Assembly: GCF_013368755.1 (NCBI RefSeq)
Contig: NC_049562.1
Span: 4,464,001 to 4,528,000 of the forward strand
Direction: 5' to 3'
DNA: 64,000 bases
Source of the DNA: Talaromyces rugulosus
Lineage: Eukaryota; Ascomycota; Eurotiomycetes; Eurotiales; Trichocomaceae
The notes under the pieces are model-generated. The model saw only the letters and a program-made list of their open reading frames with translations, was not told the origin of the DNA and did no database searches. The position numbers were made by a program, and so were the translations under genes. Every line of letters starts with the position of its first letter. Position 1 is the first letter of the stretch. Positions 25,549 to 35,694 of this stretch are shown here, in pieces.

Positions 25549-27646
25549 TCATGGAGTCGTCACAACCACCAGTGCTTCTGTGAGTCGTTCGGATTCCTGT
25601 CTCTCAGAAGCCAAACGACATACAAAGTTTTTCTGTATCACTTGCGCACAGTCATGCTTCCAAACGTATAGTGATGGTAGCAAACAAAGCTTGACATCTA
25701 TAGTTTGCGAAGCAACGTCAGCGGTCCTTATGACACTTCCTTGCATTGTCTCTGGTATCATGCGGCTTGGATCGAAGGGAGTATGAGATGAGTAGAAGAC
25801 TGCTTCGAATTGGTCATTACTAGTTATAAATTGACATTTCAATTTCAGAGCAGTCCAAAAAATCTTGATAAGTTTCTGTCTCCTGGGCTCCCAGATTTGC
25901 TGCTCTACTCCCCAAGTACTAAAATAGTCAAGAGAAGAACCTTGGCATGGTCTGTCTTGAAGTCTCTCTTCACCTTTCTCATTGACGAAAAACGGAGAGA
26001 GCGTCTTCAAGAATCGGTGAGCGAGAGACTCGGCCCTTTGTGGAATGATATGTTTCTGGAATAATTCTCCATTCAAAAGCGAATGATGCGCGGCAAAATC
26101 TAGATTTCGAAGAGATGTTTCTCCATCTTTGAGTTTATTAGCACATTAACGTTATAAGAAACGCAATTAAAGGTAAAACGAGTTTTATAGGGATGATATA
26201 GCTTGAGTACAGGGACAGAAGAGCAACAAGGCATGCAAATAGATAAAATGGACCAACCTCTCATTCTGAGATGAGCCTTATATTCCTCCAGCAATACTGA
26301 TTCGGTAAATATCATTCCGTGAATATCGGCCTCCAAAACCCACTCGCATATAGCAGCGAAAGTGAGACATCGAACAATAGCCTGCAGGCTGAAACTAGCC
26401 AACAGGCCTAGGACGGTATCCGCAGACAATTGAGCCTGCGAACTCACACCTAGGCCCTTTTGAACAAGAGTCCTCAGATCTTTATAGTTGTCGATATCAG
26501 GGGGATCGAAATTGTCAACATTGTCGTGGCCGTACAGCAACTGCTTCGCCAGATAGCCCATAGAACTCATTTCCTGACGAACATTCTCGCCTGTCCATGA
26601 TCGTATCTCTTCAGTCGACGCAAGCTGGGTAAATCTGCGAAGATGTCTTGCCTTGTCCAACTTCTCCTGCAGGGTCGCAATCTTTTTTGCCTGGTATTCC
26701 AATTGTCGATACGGTAAAGAATTATCGGTATTTTTCAAGCAGTTTATTCGGGTTTCGTCCTCTCTGTGGCGGCCTTCGGCTTGGAGTAGACTGGAATACA
26801 AAGACACTGTGAGTGAACGGTGGATATCGTTCATCAGCTCCACGCGCTCTTTCAATGCTTCAAATTCTGTTCTGAGATTCTCCAGCTCGGCCTTCAACCG
26901 ACAATTCGAAGCTCTTCCCTCATTATGATCTTTTGTCCTTGGAATAGGGATCTGATCGTCATCGCTGGCGATTTCCTCAGAGGCTACAGAAGACCCTTCA
27001 GATGTGGATAAAGTATACCCAGTCTTTGATTCGCGATTTTGAGACAAGGTGCGGTATTTCTGTATAATACAATTGAATTAGCCCAGAAGGCAGTTGGGGA
27101 TTGCGAACTTTTAGTTACCAGATTAGAAAGGCGCCTTCTTTTCCCAGGCCGATCATCATGATGCGCAGTACCAGGATTTGACGACGGTATAACAACAGAA
27201 GGAACTGGTAACTTAGACAGGCGGCGGTAGTGTGTTTTGCCTTTCTTTGCAGATGCAGCCCCGTGCTCGTCAACATGACTCTGTAAGGTAATCTCACTTA
27301 TTCGAGATGTGCTCCTCAACCGTCGCGGAGAATCGACATCTCGACCGTTCAGGTCAGCCACTTTCTCTGAGATGAGTTTTTTTCTTTCAGGCGGGAGGTA
27401 ACCAAGACAATCCGACCCTTGTTTGTACAAGTCGGCCACTTTTGCAGAGTCATCATCACCGAGGTAATTCCAAAACCGATATAATTTTGCTCTACATTGC
27501 TCGTAGCTGTAGCTGGTGTTGCATTCTTTGCTGAGGTGCGCCGACACTGACTCCTTAAAATACCTAAATCCGTCCGCTTTCAGCAGGCTATAATCGAGCC
27601 AAGCAAGCAGCACGTTTTCCTCGTGAGGTTTCCAATCTGCTGGCAT
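25549..27646 (-). CDS. Coiled-coil protein with SANT/Myb-like N terminus, function unknown
   Basis: Three exons, 27119-27646, 26258-27059 and 25549-26099, join in frame to 626 residues. The N terminus (WKPHEENVLLAWLDYSLLK) resembles a SANT/Myb-like helical unit. A charged, Ser/Arg-rich linker with a basic KRRR patch follows (possible nuclear signal). A long coiled coil occupies about residues 230-320. The C-terminal half is helical and contains two Cys pairs of unclear meaning. The last intron (26100-26257) contains an open frame, but splicing restores MRDFAAHHSLL. No family was recognised. Its 3' end nearly touches the nuclease-like gene, and its 5' end shares a promoter region with the Hsp70-like gene. 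Confidence 0.7.
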
Positions 27647-28281
27647 TTCTTGCGGATATTTCTCGCAATTATTGCAATTATTGGAAACCGAGTTTATGTG
27701 AATACAGCGCGCAAAAAAGAATTAAAAAAAAGGAAGAGAGATGGTTACGTGGTTACGGGTTACGCAGATATTCCGCATCGGAGACCTCCGGAGTCAGCCT
27801 TGCAGCGCCGCAAAAAAGTACTCCATCATTGGCCTGGGGCCAATATGGACTGTGATATCAGTGAGACTTTGCATTAGCAGCCGCATTAGTTTCTGAAAGC
27901 TAGCTACGCCAAGCCAATTGGAAAGAGTAGGTATGTAGCGACCCTTGTTTCATGTCTAATTTCTGCGTATGCACTGCGCCGCCTGCTGATGTATTAACCC
28001 CTCCAACAGAAGTAGTATTTCTTATGCCTAGATCAATTGATAGGTTAGTATACACCATAGCGTGAGGGGCTTCTGTTGTTTTTTCCAGACCAGTCAATGC
28101 CAATAAAAGGGTTGTTTGCTGGCACAACTTGCCAACCGTATCCTACTACTCCCTATCTTCTTTTTGCGAAGCTCAATAGTTATTTATCAGGCAACTTCAA
28201 TATTGGCAAGTATGTGCTTTTCTCATTTTGCTCACAAGTTGCGTTTGAGCAAAACCCACCTCCCAACCTGAAACTTACTAT
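27647..28281. promoter_or_regulatory. Divergent promoter region of coiled-coil and Hsp70-like genes
   Basis: About 630 bases between two divergent start codons, so it should hold both promoters. An A-rich tract lies at 27712-27736. No specific binding site, including a clear heat-shock element, was identified. Confidence 0.4.
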
Positions 28282-31036
28282 ATGCTAATCCTCTCAGTTA
28301 TGCATCACTCTTTTGTAAGAGCGTACTCTAGGGATCCCTTGGACGGTATTAGCAGCGAAAAGACTCCGCAGTCAACCACCCCAAGAGTTTCTACGCTAGA
28401 AGTTAATGTTGGAGCCCCGGACCAACCATCGCATAATACATTCGTTGTTGCAATAGATTTCGGAACCACCTTTTCTGCAGTAGCGTTCACGGTTCTTAGA
28501 CCTGGGGATCGAAGAGATATGGTTGAAATAGATGAAATAGCGTACATCTCGAACTATCCTGGCAGCCCAGGAGGTGTTCGAGGGTCTAAATTGGAAGCCC
28601 CGACAGAAAGTTGCTATGACATAAAGACAAAGCGGACGCTCGAGCCAAATAATAATCCTACAAACAACGATGACGACAGCGACAATGACAGCGACAATGA
28701 CAGCGACCATGCACAGGGATGTGATAGCCTCATAGAGCAAATGGAGATTGATACGAACGAAAACCCTGATCAGAATGACACAGATCCAGACTTCTTATGG
28801 GGCTATGGTGTGTATCAGCACTTCAGACATCCAGACGCAGACCGAACAAAATTTAGGAGAATAAACCGGTCAAAACTGCTTTTATACAGGAGCGAACACA
28901 CAAAAAAGCTTCGCAATCAACTAAAGAACACCGTGAGACAGCTTCAAGACATAGGGGCGATCCGAAGTGGAATGGATTTTATTGTTGACTATTTAGCACG
29001 GCTCCTCACGCACACAAAGCAACAACTCGTTCAGTATCACAAATTCAAAGAGACTGACTCGGTTGAGTTTGTTATCACTGTTCCGGCTATGTGGAAACGA
29101 TGGGCTTGCCGGAGAATGCAGAATGCACTAAGAGAAGCCAACCACAGGTCAGAATTTGTCAGAGAGACCTCAGCCAGGATCGAACATATTCATATCGTGT
29201 CGGAACCAGAAGCTGCGGCCGCACGTGTTCTAGCATCACAACGGGACATCCAGGTAGTCTAACCTTCGCAGCTTGTAAGCTTCCGTTGTTGTATTTGTTC
29301 ACTCCCTCTAACAAGGTTAGCCCGGAGATACATTCATGATTCTCGATGCTGGTGGAGGCACCGTTGACGCCATAACCTATAAATTAAAAGACACCGAACC
29401 CCTTCGAATGGAAAGAGAAGCTGTCAGACCAAAAGGTTTGTAATAAATCCTAGTCATTGTACCAATATTTGTTTTTAGTATACTAAGTGCTATAGGTGTT
29501 TTGTGTGGCTCTAGTTATTTGAATGAACATTTCGAACAACTTTTGCGTGAAAGATTGGAGGGAGAGACATACCTCAATATCGATACAGGAGATTTAACTA
29601 AATCTATTAGTATTGATGGGATCATAGATTCCCTAGTCATCGATTTCGAAAACCAAGACAAAAGAAACGTCGATATCACGGATAGCAACTTTTCAGGACA
29701 AGACGTCTTCGTATATGGCTTGAGACCGAACAAGGACAAAAACTTTGTGTATAATCGAATGCGTCTTAATCGGCAAGTTTTTCGTTCTTTTCTCCTCTAG
29801 AAACTAATAGCAGTGCTCTGTATGGGGGATTCTTTCATTTGACTAACTTTATATAGCGAAGACTTGAGGCGCATTTTTCTACCTTGTCTTAAAGGAATTT
29901 CTGATCTGATGATCTCCCAGCTTGAATTGGCCCGGGGTCAAAATATAACAGTCAAGGTATGATTTTCTTGATATTAAATTCCCACTTTCTCTTAAATTTG
30001 TCTCACACAGCACTACCAGACTGTCTTATTAATCGGTGGGTTTTCCGCTTCTCCTTCTCTTCACAATTACTTGAAGGGGGTATTGGAAAAACGATCAAAG
30101 GACACTGGTGAGCTACTAGTGGAGCTCTTATGTCAAGATGTGCCGTGAGTCTACCGTTATTTTATCTGCAAACGTTGTGTTTATTGAAAACCTGGGAGAA
30201 AGAATTTTCTGTTTCCCGGCTAACCCAACCACAAGTTCGTGACTAATGATTTAATGTGGCAGTGAAACTGCAGTTGCTTCGGGTGCCATTCTCAGCGCTC
30301 TTAATAGAGAACAAGGGCCCGCAAGAATTATTCAGTCAAGTTACGGGTTTCTGCGAAATGAGCCTTGGGAACCTGACACAATTGTGGCCCATCAGCAGAG
30401 TAACCCAAAACTCGCAGACCGAAACGATGGGGAAAGATATGTCAAAAATACCATCTTTTGGGTTATAAAGAAAGTAAGCGCGCTATTATGACAGCTATTG
30501 CTACGTGTTAACACGCCACACTAGGGTGACGAGGTCCCTTCATTCTCAGAATACTCCTTGACCACATTTTTCACGTTCCCGGCCAGACCAAACCAGAAGT
30601 TTATTTGCGAGGAAGTCTTGTATGTTTCCGATAGATATCAAGAAAGTCATTACAAAAAAGGGCATAGCAAAAATAAAGGTGAGGCTTCGATCAAACATTT
30701 CATCGTGTCAAAGAGGGCATAACCATTCTGATTCCAAACTATCTCAAAGGAGCAAAGGAAGCTGGGAAGATTGTAGTAGATATGACTTTCCTACGCACAG
30801 AAGGACATATTCAGCCAATAAAGCCAAACAATCCCTATGGCAGGCTCCACTATTACGTGGAGTTTGAGCTCGTTATGATTGTTGATGGTCTCAACATTAA
30901 ATATGAAGCCCGTTGGAATGACGGCCAAGAGATACATGTCCTCGCACGCAAACAAATCAGCATCGCTGCCGCTTTTGCTTCCCTGGAAGTAGACGGTGAA
31001 TCCGGAAGTGACGAAAATGATGACTTTTCCGACTAA
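28282..31036 (+). CDS. Hsp70-like actin-fold ATPase
   Basis: At least eight exons: 28282-29253, 29321-29435, 29496-29772, 29857-29956, 30011-30144, 30263-30473, 30525 to about 30675, and about 30711-31036; roughly 760 residues. Phosphate-1 motif VAIDFGTTFSAVA, VPAMWKRWA, SEPEAAAARVL and phosphate-2 motif LDAGGGTVDA mark the Hsp70/actin nucleotide fold; LLIGGFSASPSL is the adenosine motif. An acidic insert with repeated Ser-Asp-Asn-Asp lies near residues 130-150. The protein lacks the canonical Hsp70 substrate domain, as in the expanded fungal Hsp70-like families of unknown role. The third intron has a GC donor (GCAAGT). The last junction (about 30675-30711) is uncertain because the simplest intron would be only 35 bases. 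Confidence 0.8.
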
Positions 31037-32638
31037 AAGCGGATTTTATCCAAAGTTATTTATGAGGTAATATCTCTGTTTAGTTTCTTGTGGCTGTAGA
31101 AAATTATTGACCTATAACGTGTCTAGATGTCTAGAGTTTGTCATTTCTTTTTGTCCTTGAAGTTTATTTTTATAAAGCTATATAGTTGAAAGTCATTAAC
31201 AACTAACTAGTTATATCTTTCGTAAATTATAGACAGCTGATGAATGATCCATTTTACAGTATTTTTTTTTTGGCATAAAACAGATAATCGTATAGTTTTA
31301 GCAATTAGCTTTTGAAATTATTAAAGAATAACCCGTCTATTCCATATCTTTAGTTCTTGTAGCAATTAATATAGGGTTGGAAGGTTATACGAAATAAATC
31401 GGAAACCCTGGTTGAGACATGTTCTGACCACCGACCCATTGCTAGAACCGTTAGATATAGTACTAGTAAGCTGCAAATGACGTTCGCGCCTCCATAGGAA
31501 GATTTTGCTAAGGTATAAAATATAAGAAAGTAAAGCTATTATTATATAACTTATTTATACTAATACCATTCATTAGCAAAATCTTAAGAAAACCATAGCT
31601 ATAAAAACGAATAATTTTTAAAAGTTTAAATTGTTTTTATTAAAAAATTAACAAGTGTGACGGCTGGGGCTGAGGCTGAGGCTATCCCCAAGGGTAGGAG
31701 CTGCCTCGGAGCCGGGTAAGAGCCTCAGGCAGAAAGAGGCCTCAGGCTGGGAATAGCCTCACCATAAGGGGTCAAGCTGGTTACCTAAGCACACAAGGTA
31801 AAACCTTCCTGCAGGCCCTGGTAGCTAGATTCCTCCCCCATGCTTGTTGTTTTAGAGAACCGAACCGCACCCCTAGATAGAAATCAAACATCTTTGGAAA
31901 AGGCACGTCACAAAAGTACTATTATTTTTAGCCTAAAAAAATATTTTTCTATATTTATTAGCACGTAAGTAGCTGTATATTCTAGGAATAGAATCTTTTT
32001 AATATAGATTTGAACCGCGCTTGGGTCATATTAACGTTGACAGTACTACTATCAATTTCATATGGTTCGCCTATATTGGCAAGGTGTAAGGCAGATGAGA
32101 TGGTATTAATGGACGGCACAGAGACAGAAGCAGCAGGCGTAGTTCCTTGTTATATGATAACTTACGCTTACGCAGTGTTATAAGCAAATTAGAGTCTCTG
32201 GTCTTGTTACGAGATATTTGCTGTACATATATACTGATGCCGTGAGTGGAAGAGAATGTTCTGATATTTGTTACAGCTTGTTTCTCGTTGAGAAAATACT
32301 GCGTGTTCTACAGAGTACTGCCAGGCCCTGTTATTCTTGGCGTCGCCTGTGAGGCTGAGGGTGACGGTCCGAGGGGCCGTTTAAAGGTCATCAACCGCTA
32401 GATTAGGCTGGACTCGCCGCTAGGGAGAGATATCCCGTGGGATAGTATTCGTGCTGACTATGAGGAATTTGATAGGCAGGCAAATGGGCTCTTGTGGGGA
32501 CAATTCTGGATTATTTATATAGTTACTGATCCATATTCTGAAGAAAAGGCAACAACAACGAAGCACGGCATATACTGCATACAATGCAGATTTTTAGTAC
32601 CATAATTTGAAAGAGTCCACTAGATACACTCTAGCGCC
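31037..32638. other. AT-rich gene-free region with a GC-rich island
   Basis: 1.6 kb without a convincing gene. Most of it is very AT-rich and looks mutated or decayed. A GC-rich island sits inside it at about 31660-31870. A short open stretch near 32400-32560 (for example DIPWDSIRADYEEF) may be a coding fossil, but no family was recognised. Confidence 0.5.
31660..31870. repeat. GC-rich island with repeated GAGGC/GCCTC motifs
   Basis: In an otherwise AT-rich region, GAGGC or its complement GCCTC occurs seven times within about 100 bases. It may be a fragment of a transposable element, but no terminal repeats or coding part were recognised. Confidence 0.4.
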
Positions 32639-34198
32639 ATGAGGTTCTTCAATCAATTGGTGGCAGTGTGCATATCACTGCTGGTTGCTACAACTTCCGC
32701 CGGATTCGTCAGCTATCCGCGCCCTTCAATCTATAACAAATCTGCCCACTTCTCCCTAAAGGTTAATGGTACCTACGCATACACAGTTAGCTATGCTGGA
32801 TACGACTATGTTCAACTGTCCATGGACGAGGGTCACCCTACCGAGTTCAGGATTGCCCTCACAGACGAGTCTTCCATCACGTCTTATAACATTTCTCCTT
32901 TGAAAACCTCGATCCCCGCCACTGTTGATGGAAACGAACTCGTCTTTACTGTGACAACGGCAAATTACCTTATCGTGGAGATCAATGACGAAAAGAAATT
33001 TATCATTCTAGCAGATCCATCCGAGACAGATGTCCCCGATACGACGGCTAGTAACGTGTACAACGTTCTCAACTACACAGCAGATAATACAGGCGCGACT
33101 ACCACTAAAGGTGTACAGGCTGCGCTTGACGCTGCCGAGGGCCATGCTGGCAGCATTGTATATGTCCCTCCTGGTCTCTACATCGTTCCCAATTTGTACA
33201 TTCACTCGCAGACTTCTCTGTATCTTGCTGGCGGGGCGGTTCTGCGGATGTCTGACAATCCTGACGACTATAAACACGACTTCTACAAAAGTGGCGATGG
33301 TAATGGTACGTGGTGGATCCGGACCGATGCCGACTCTAAGGATATCAAGGTCTATGGTCGTGGTACCATTGATGGGAATGGGCAGACAATATTCCATCTC
33401 GAGCCTAGATTTATTGCGGATCTGCTCGTCCCAGTAGGAACAACAAACTTCAAGTGCGATGGGATATTGGTGCGCGATGCATCATTCTGGGCTGTAGTTC
33501 CCATCCAGGTCACCACCGCCTCGATAACAAACATCAAGATATTAGATCGCTTCAATATTGGTCAAAATGATGGGATTGATGTCGTCGAGTCTACTGATGT
33601 TACTATCGACCGAGCCATCGCCATTACCAACGACGATAGCTTCTCTACAAAGACTTGGCCGTACAATGTTGGGACCACAGTTCCATACCCGTACAAGCCA
33701 CGACCGTTGCGCAATGTCGTCTTTAATAACTGTATTGCCTGGACTAATTGCTATGGATACAAGGTTGGGCAAGGTATCTATGAGAGCCAGGACAATGTCA
33801 CCTTTACCAACAGTGTGGTTTATACGGCAGCCGTCGGCCTCGGCATCGATCATAAGTTTGGTACTAGTACGGTTAGTAACGTCAGTTTTACGAATATGGA
33901 CATTGAGGGATTACACGGTACAAACTTTGGCCACGCCACATGGCTAGCTGTGCTTGTCGAGCTCGACAACGGCGCTGGGGTTGGGCCTGTTGAAGGCGTC
34001 CTTGTCAATAATGTGACGGCTCGTGTGCTTGGGAAGTATAATAGTTTGGTTCAGGGTTACAATTCGTCTGCCATGGTGAGTGATGTGACGATTGGGAATG
34101 TGTATGTGCACAACAGCACTGTTCCAGCGAAGACTTTAGCCGACATAAAGGTGCTGGATACAGACTATTCAGAAGGCATAAAGCTCGTCAATAATTGA
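32639..34198 (+). CDS. Secreted parallel beta-helix glycosidase (GH28-like)
   Basis: Single exon, 519 residues, with signal peptide at 1-21 (VAVCISLLVATTSA). Residues 22-130 look like a beta-sandwich; from about 150 a right-handed parallel beta-helix begins (VYVPPGLYIVPNLYI, LYLAGGAVLR, GRGTIDGNGQT). Motifs near the GH28 active-site positions are partly kept: QNDGID (residues 309-314) and TNDDSFSTK (330-338, paired Asp). The GH28 GHG histidine is replaced (GYKVGQG, residues 373-379) and no RIK motif is seen. A beta-sandwich before a beta-helix also occurs in GH49, so the family is not certain. It probably acts outside the cell on a plant or microbial polysaccharide. Confidence 0.8.
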   Translation: MRFFNQLVAVCISLLVATTSAGFVSYPRPSIYNKSAHFSLKVNGTYAYTVSYAGYDYVQLSMDEGHPTEFRIALTDESSITSYNISPLKTSIPATVDGNELVFTVTTANYLIVEINDEKKFIILADPSETDVPDTTASNVYNVLNYTADNTGATTTKGVQAALDAAEGHAGSIVYVPPGLYIVPNLYIHSQTSLYLAGGAVLRMSDNPDDYKHDFYKSGDGNGTWWIRTDADSKDIKVYGRGTIDGNGQTIFHLEPRFIADLLVPVGTTNFKCDGILVRDASFWAVVPIQVTTASITNIKILDRFNIGQNDGIDVVESTDVTIDRAIAITNDDSFSTKTWPYNVGTTVPYPYKPRPLRNVVFNNCIAWTNCYGYKVGQGIYESQDNVTFTNSVVYTAAVGLGIDHKFGTSTVSNVSFTNMDIEGLHGTNFGHATWLAVLVELDNGAGVGPVEGVLVNNVTARVLGKYNSLVQGYNSSAMVSDVTIGNVYVHNSTVPAKTLADIKVLDTDYSEGIKLVNN

Positions 34199-35007
34199 GC
34201 GAATACTCATATCACTCAATTAGCACTCTTGTTAATCCGATCCATAACAATATAATAATATATGTGTCATTGAGTCTTGTCTAGCGCAACTAAACTAAAT
34301 AAAGATAGCATAAAATAAGTGAGTACAATCTTAATTAGGCATAGCACTGCACACATGACTGAAAACCCTTATCTCAGACCTCAGACGCTTCGCTTGAGGA
34401 CCTAATGCTCAATGCTCATAATAGAATTCTGTCAAGCTGCTAACCATATATGGTTAGTGGATGCGGAGAGACGGGGTGAGCCCGATAGGGCAGGCGGTGA
34501 AGCGCGCCGGTCACGAGATCCTCAGCGGGAGGTCTGAGGTCTGAGATAAAAAAATCCCCTCCTTCGGGCCATGATCAACCACTGAATCACTGACAACCAC
34601 CTCACTATCAGTAGTAACTAGTCAATAATACATTTTTCTTCATCTGGTTAGCCCAGTCTGCACTCTTAATCACCAATTATGGATCATACTGCAGTGGGAA
34701 ACCACTGCATTGGACCCTCGGAAGGGTGGTTTCCTCGGCCTCCGGGAACCTTATGATTCTCGGAGAGGCTCTTGGTTTCCTTTATATATGTACGCAGCAG
34801 AGAACAGTCGAAGAGATAGCCGAGCGCGGTTTTTCTAGTGAATGGCATTGGGATCGGGGTTATTACTTGAGATTCTATATGCACCCTGCCCGTTGCAAGT
34901 AAGTGCCGGTTCGACAAACACCCTGCCACTGCTCACACTGGCCTATTCCACGGGGCGGTCATATCTTCCACCACAATACCGAGGAGGATCCCAAGCAAGC
35001 CGCGACC
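34199..35007. other. Intergenic region holding a MITE-like element
   Basis: About 0.8 kb. It contains the inverted-repeat element at 34369-34549; the rest has no recognised gene. Confidence 0.5.
34369..34549. mobile_element. MITE-like element, 181 bases
   Basis: The ends are a perfect 18-base inverted repeat, ttatctcagacctcagac at 34369-34386 and its reverse complement at 34532-34549. A weaker inverted match continues about 15 bases inward (CGCTTGAGGACCT against CGCTGAGGATCT). The inside is GC-richer than its flanks and does not code. Size and structure fit a non-autonomous DNA transposon (MITE). No clear target-site duplication was found by eye, and no second copy was seen in the window. 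Confidence 0.7.
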
Positions 35008-35521
35008 ATGACCCTTGGGGAAGATTCGACGACGAATTCTGGTGAATTGCTCAAGTCTATTGATAAAGTGACCAAGGTTCGTGGGCTTACTTTCTGTTCC
35101 ATTCAAATCAATAATACTAATTAGGACGATAGGAAAGGAGATTGGTCCTCATATCCTTTGGATTTCGAAGACAAATGGCCCCTCACACGCGCCGAGCGGG
35201 TGCAGGAGCTAGAGGAACTACTATCCAGACACTACTTCAAGACAATGCAGAGAGAGAATATCAAGGGTGCCATAGCGTACCATGCGGGATTTCCGCCCGA
35301 CGAGGTGATGCCCGACGAAAGCGTCTGTTTCCAGGGCGTAAAGATTGTCGAGGTCCCGGTATCGGAGATTGACCCAGAGAAAGGTATTGTGTGGTGTGAA
35401 GTAAGCAGTAAAGGTGCTCTTTCTTATGATATATTAGCTGATCAGATCTATTATTATAGGGCCCCCCTGGCTGCGATTTTATGACCGGACATGGCCAAGG
35501 ACAACAGTTCAAAATTTCTCA
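35008..35521 (+). CDS. Unidentified gene or truncated gene
   Basis: Three open segments (from the ATG at 35008; 35125-35400; from 35460) join in frame across introns with GTTCGT and GTAAGC donors. They give about 135 residues containing EDKWPLTRAERVQELEELL and IKGAIAYHAGFPPDEVMPDE, and end in a Gly-rich GPPGCDFMTGHGQGQ. The reading then runs directly into sequence resembling the C terminus of an HNH nuclease at about 35522. I do not recognise the family. It may be a 3'-truncated gene, and its start could lie further upstream since the frame is open there. Confidence 0.45.
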
Positions 35522-35694
35522 GGTGATAAAATCACCCTGAAAACCAACGATCCTAAGACCATGCCATTACCAAATTGTGATATCTTGAAGATGCAATGGT
35601 TCCTTCAAAGGCCAGCAGCCATCAGCGGAGTAGCTGAAAGCTACAACGACGACTATCACGGTGACTTACACATACGTGAAGACATCAACAACTA
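35522..35694 (+). pseudogene. HNH-nuclease C-terminal fragment
   Basis: The translation GDKITLKTNDPKTMPLPN ... MQWFLQRPAAISGVAE matches the C-terminal part of the degenerate HNH gene at 58121-59250 (GDTITVKTEDPE, MPLPNWDILEMQWFLQR). The zinc/His core of the nuclease is absent here. A further similar stretch (gacgagtggattgattctga) lies near 35860. It is a fragment, not a gene. Confidence 0.7.

Noticed and set aside
34450..34550. GC-rich stretch with paired segments, considered as a tRNA or structured RNA
   Set aside because: No tRNA-like arms or conserved loop bases could be arranged. The pairing is explained by the MITE-like inverted ends.
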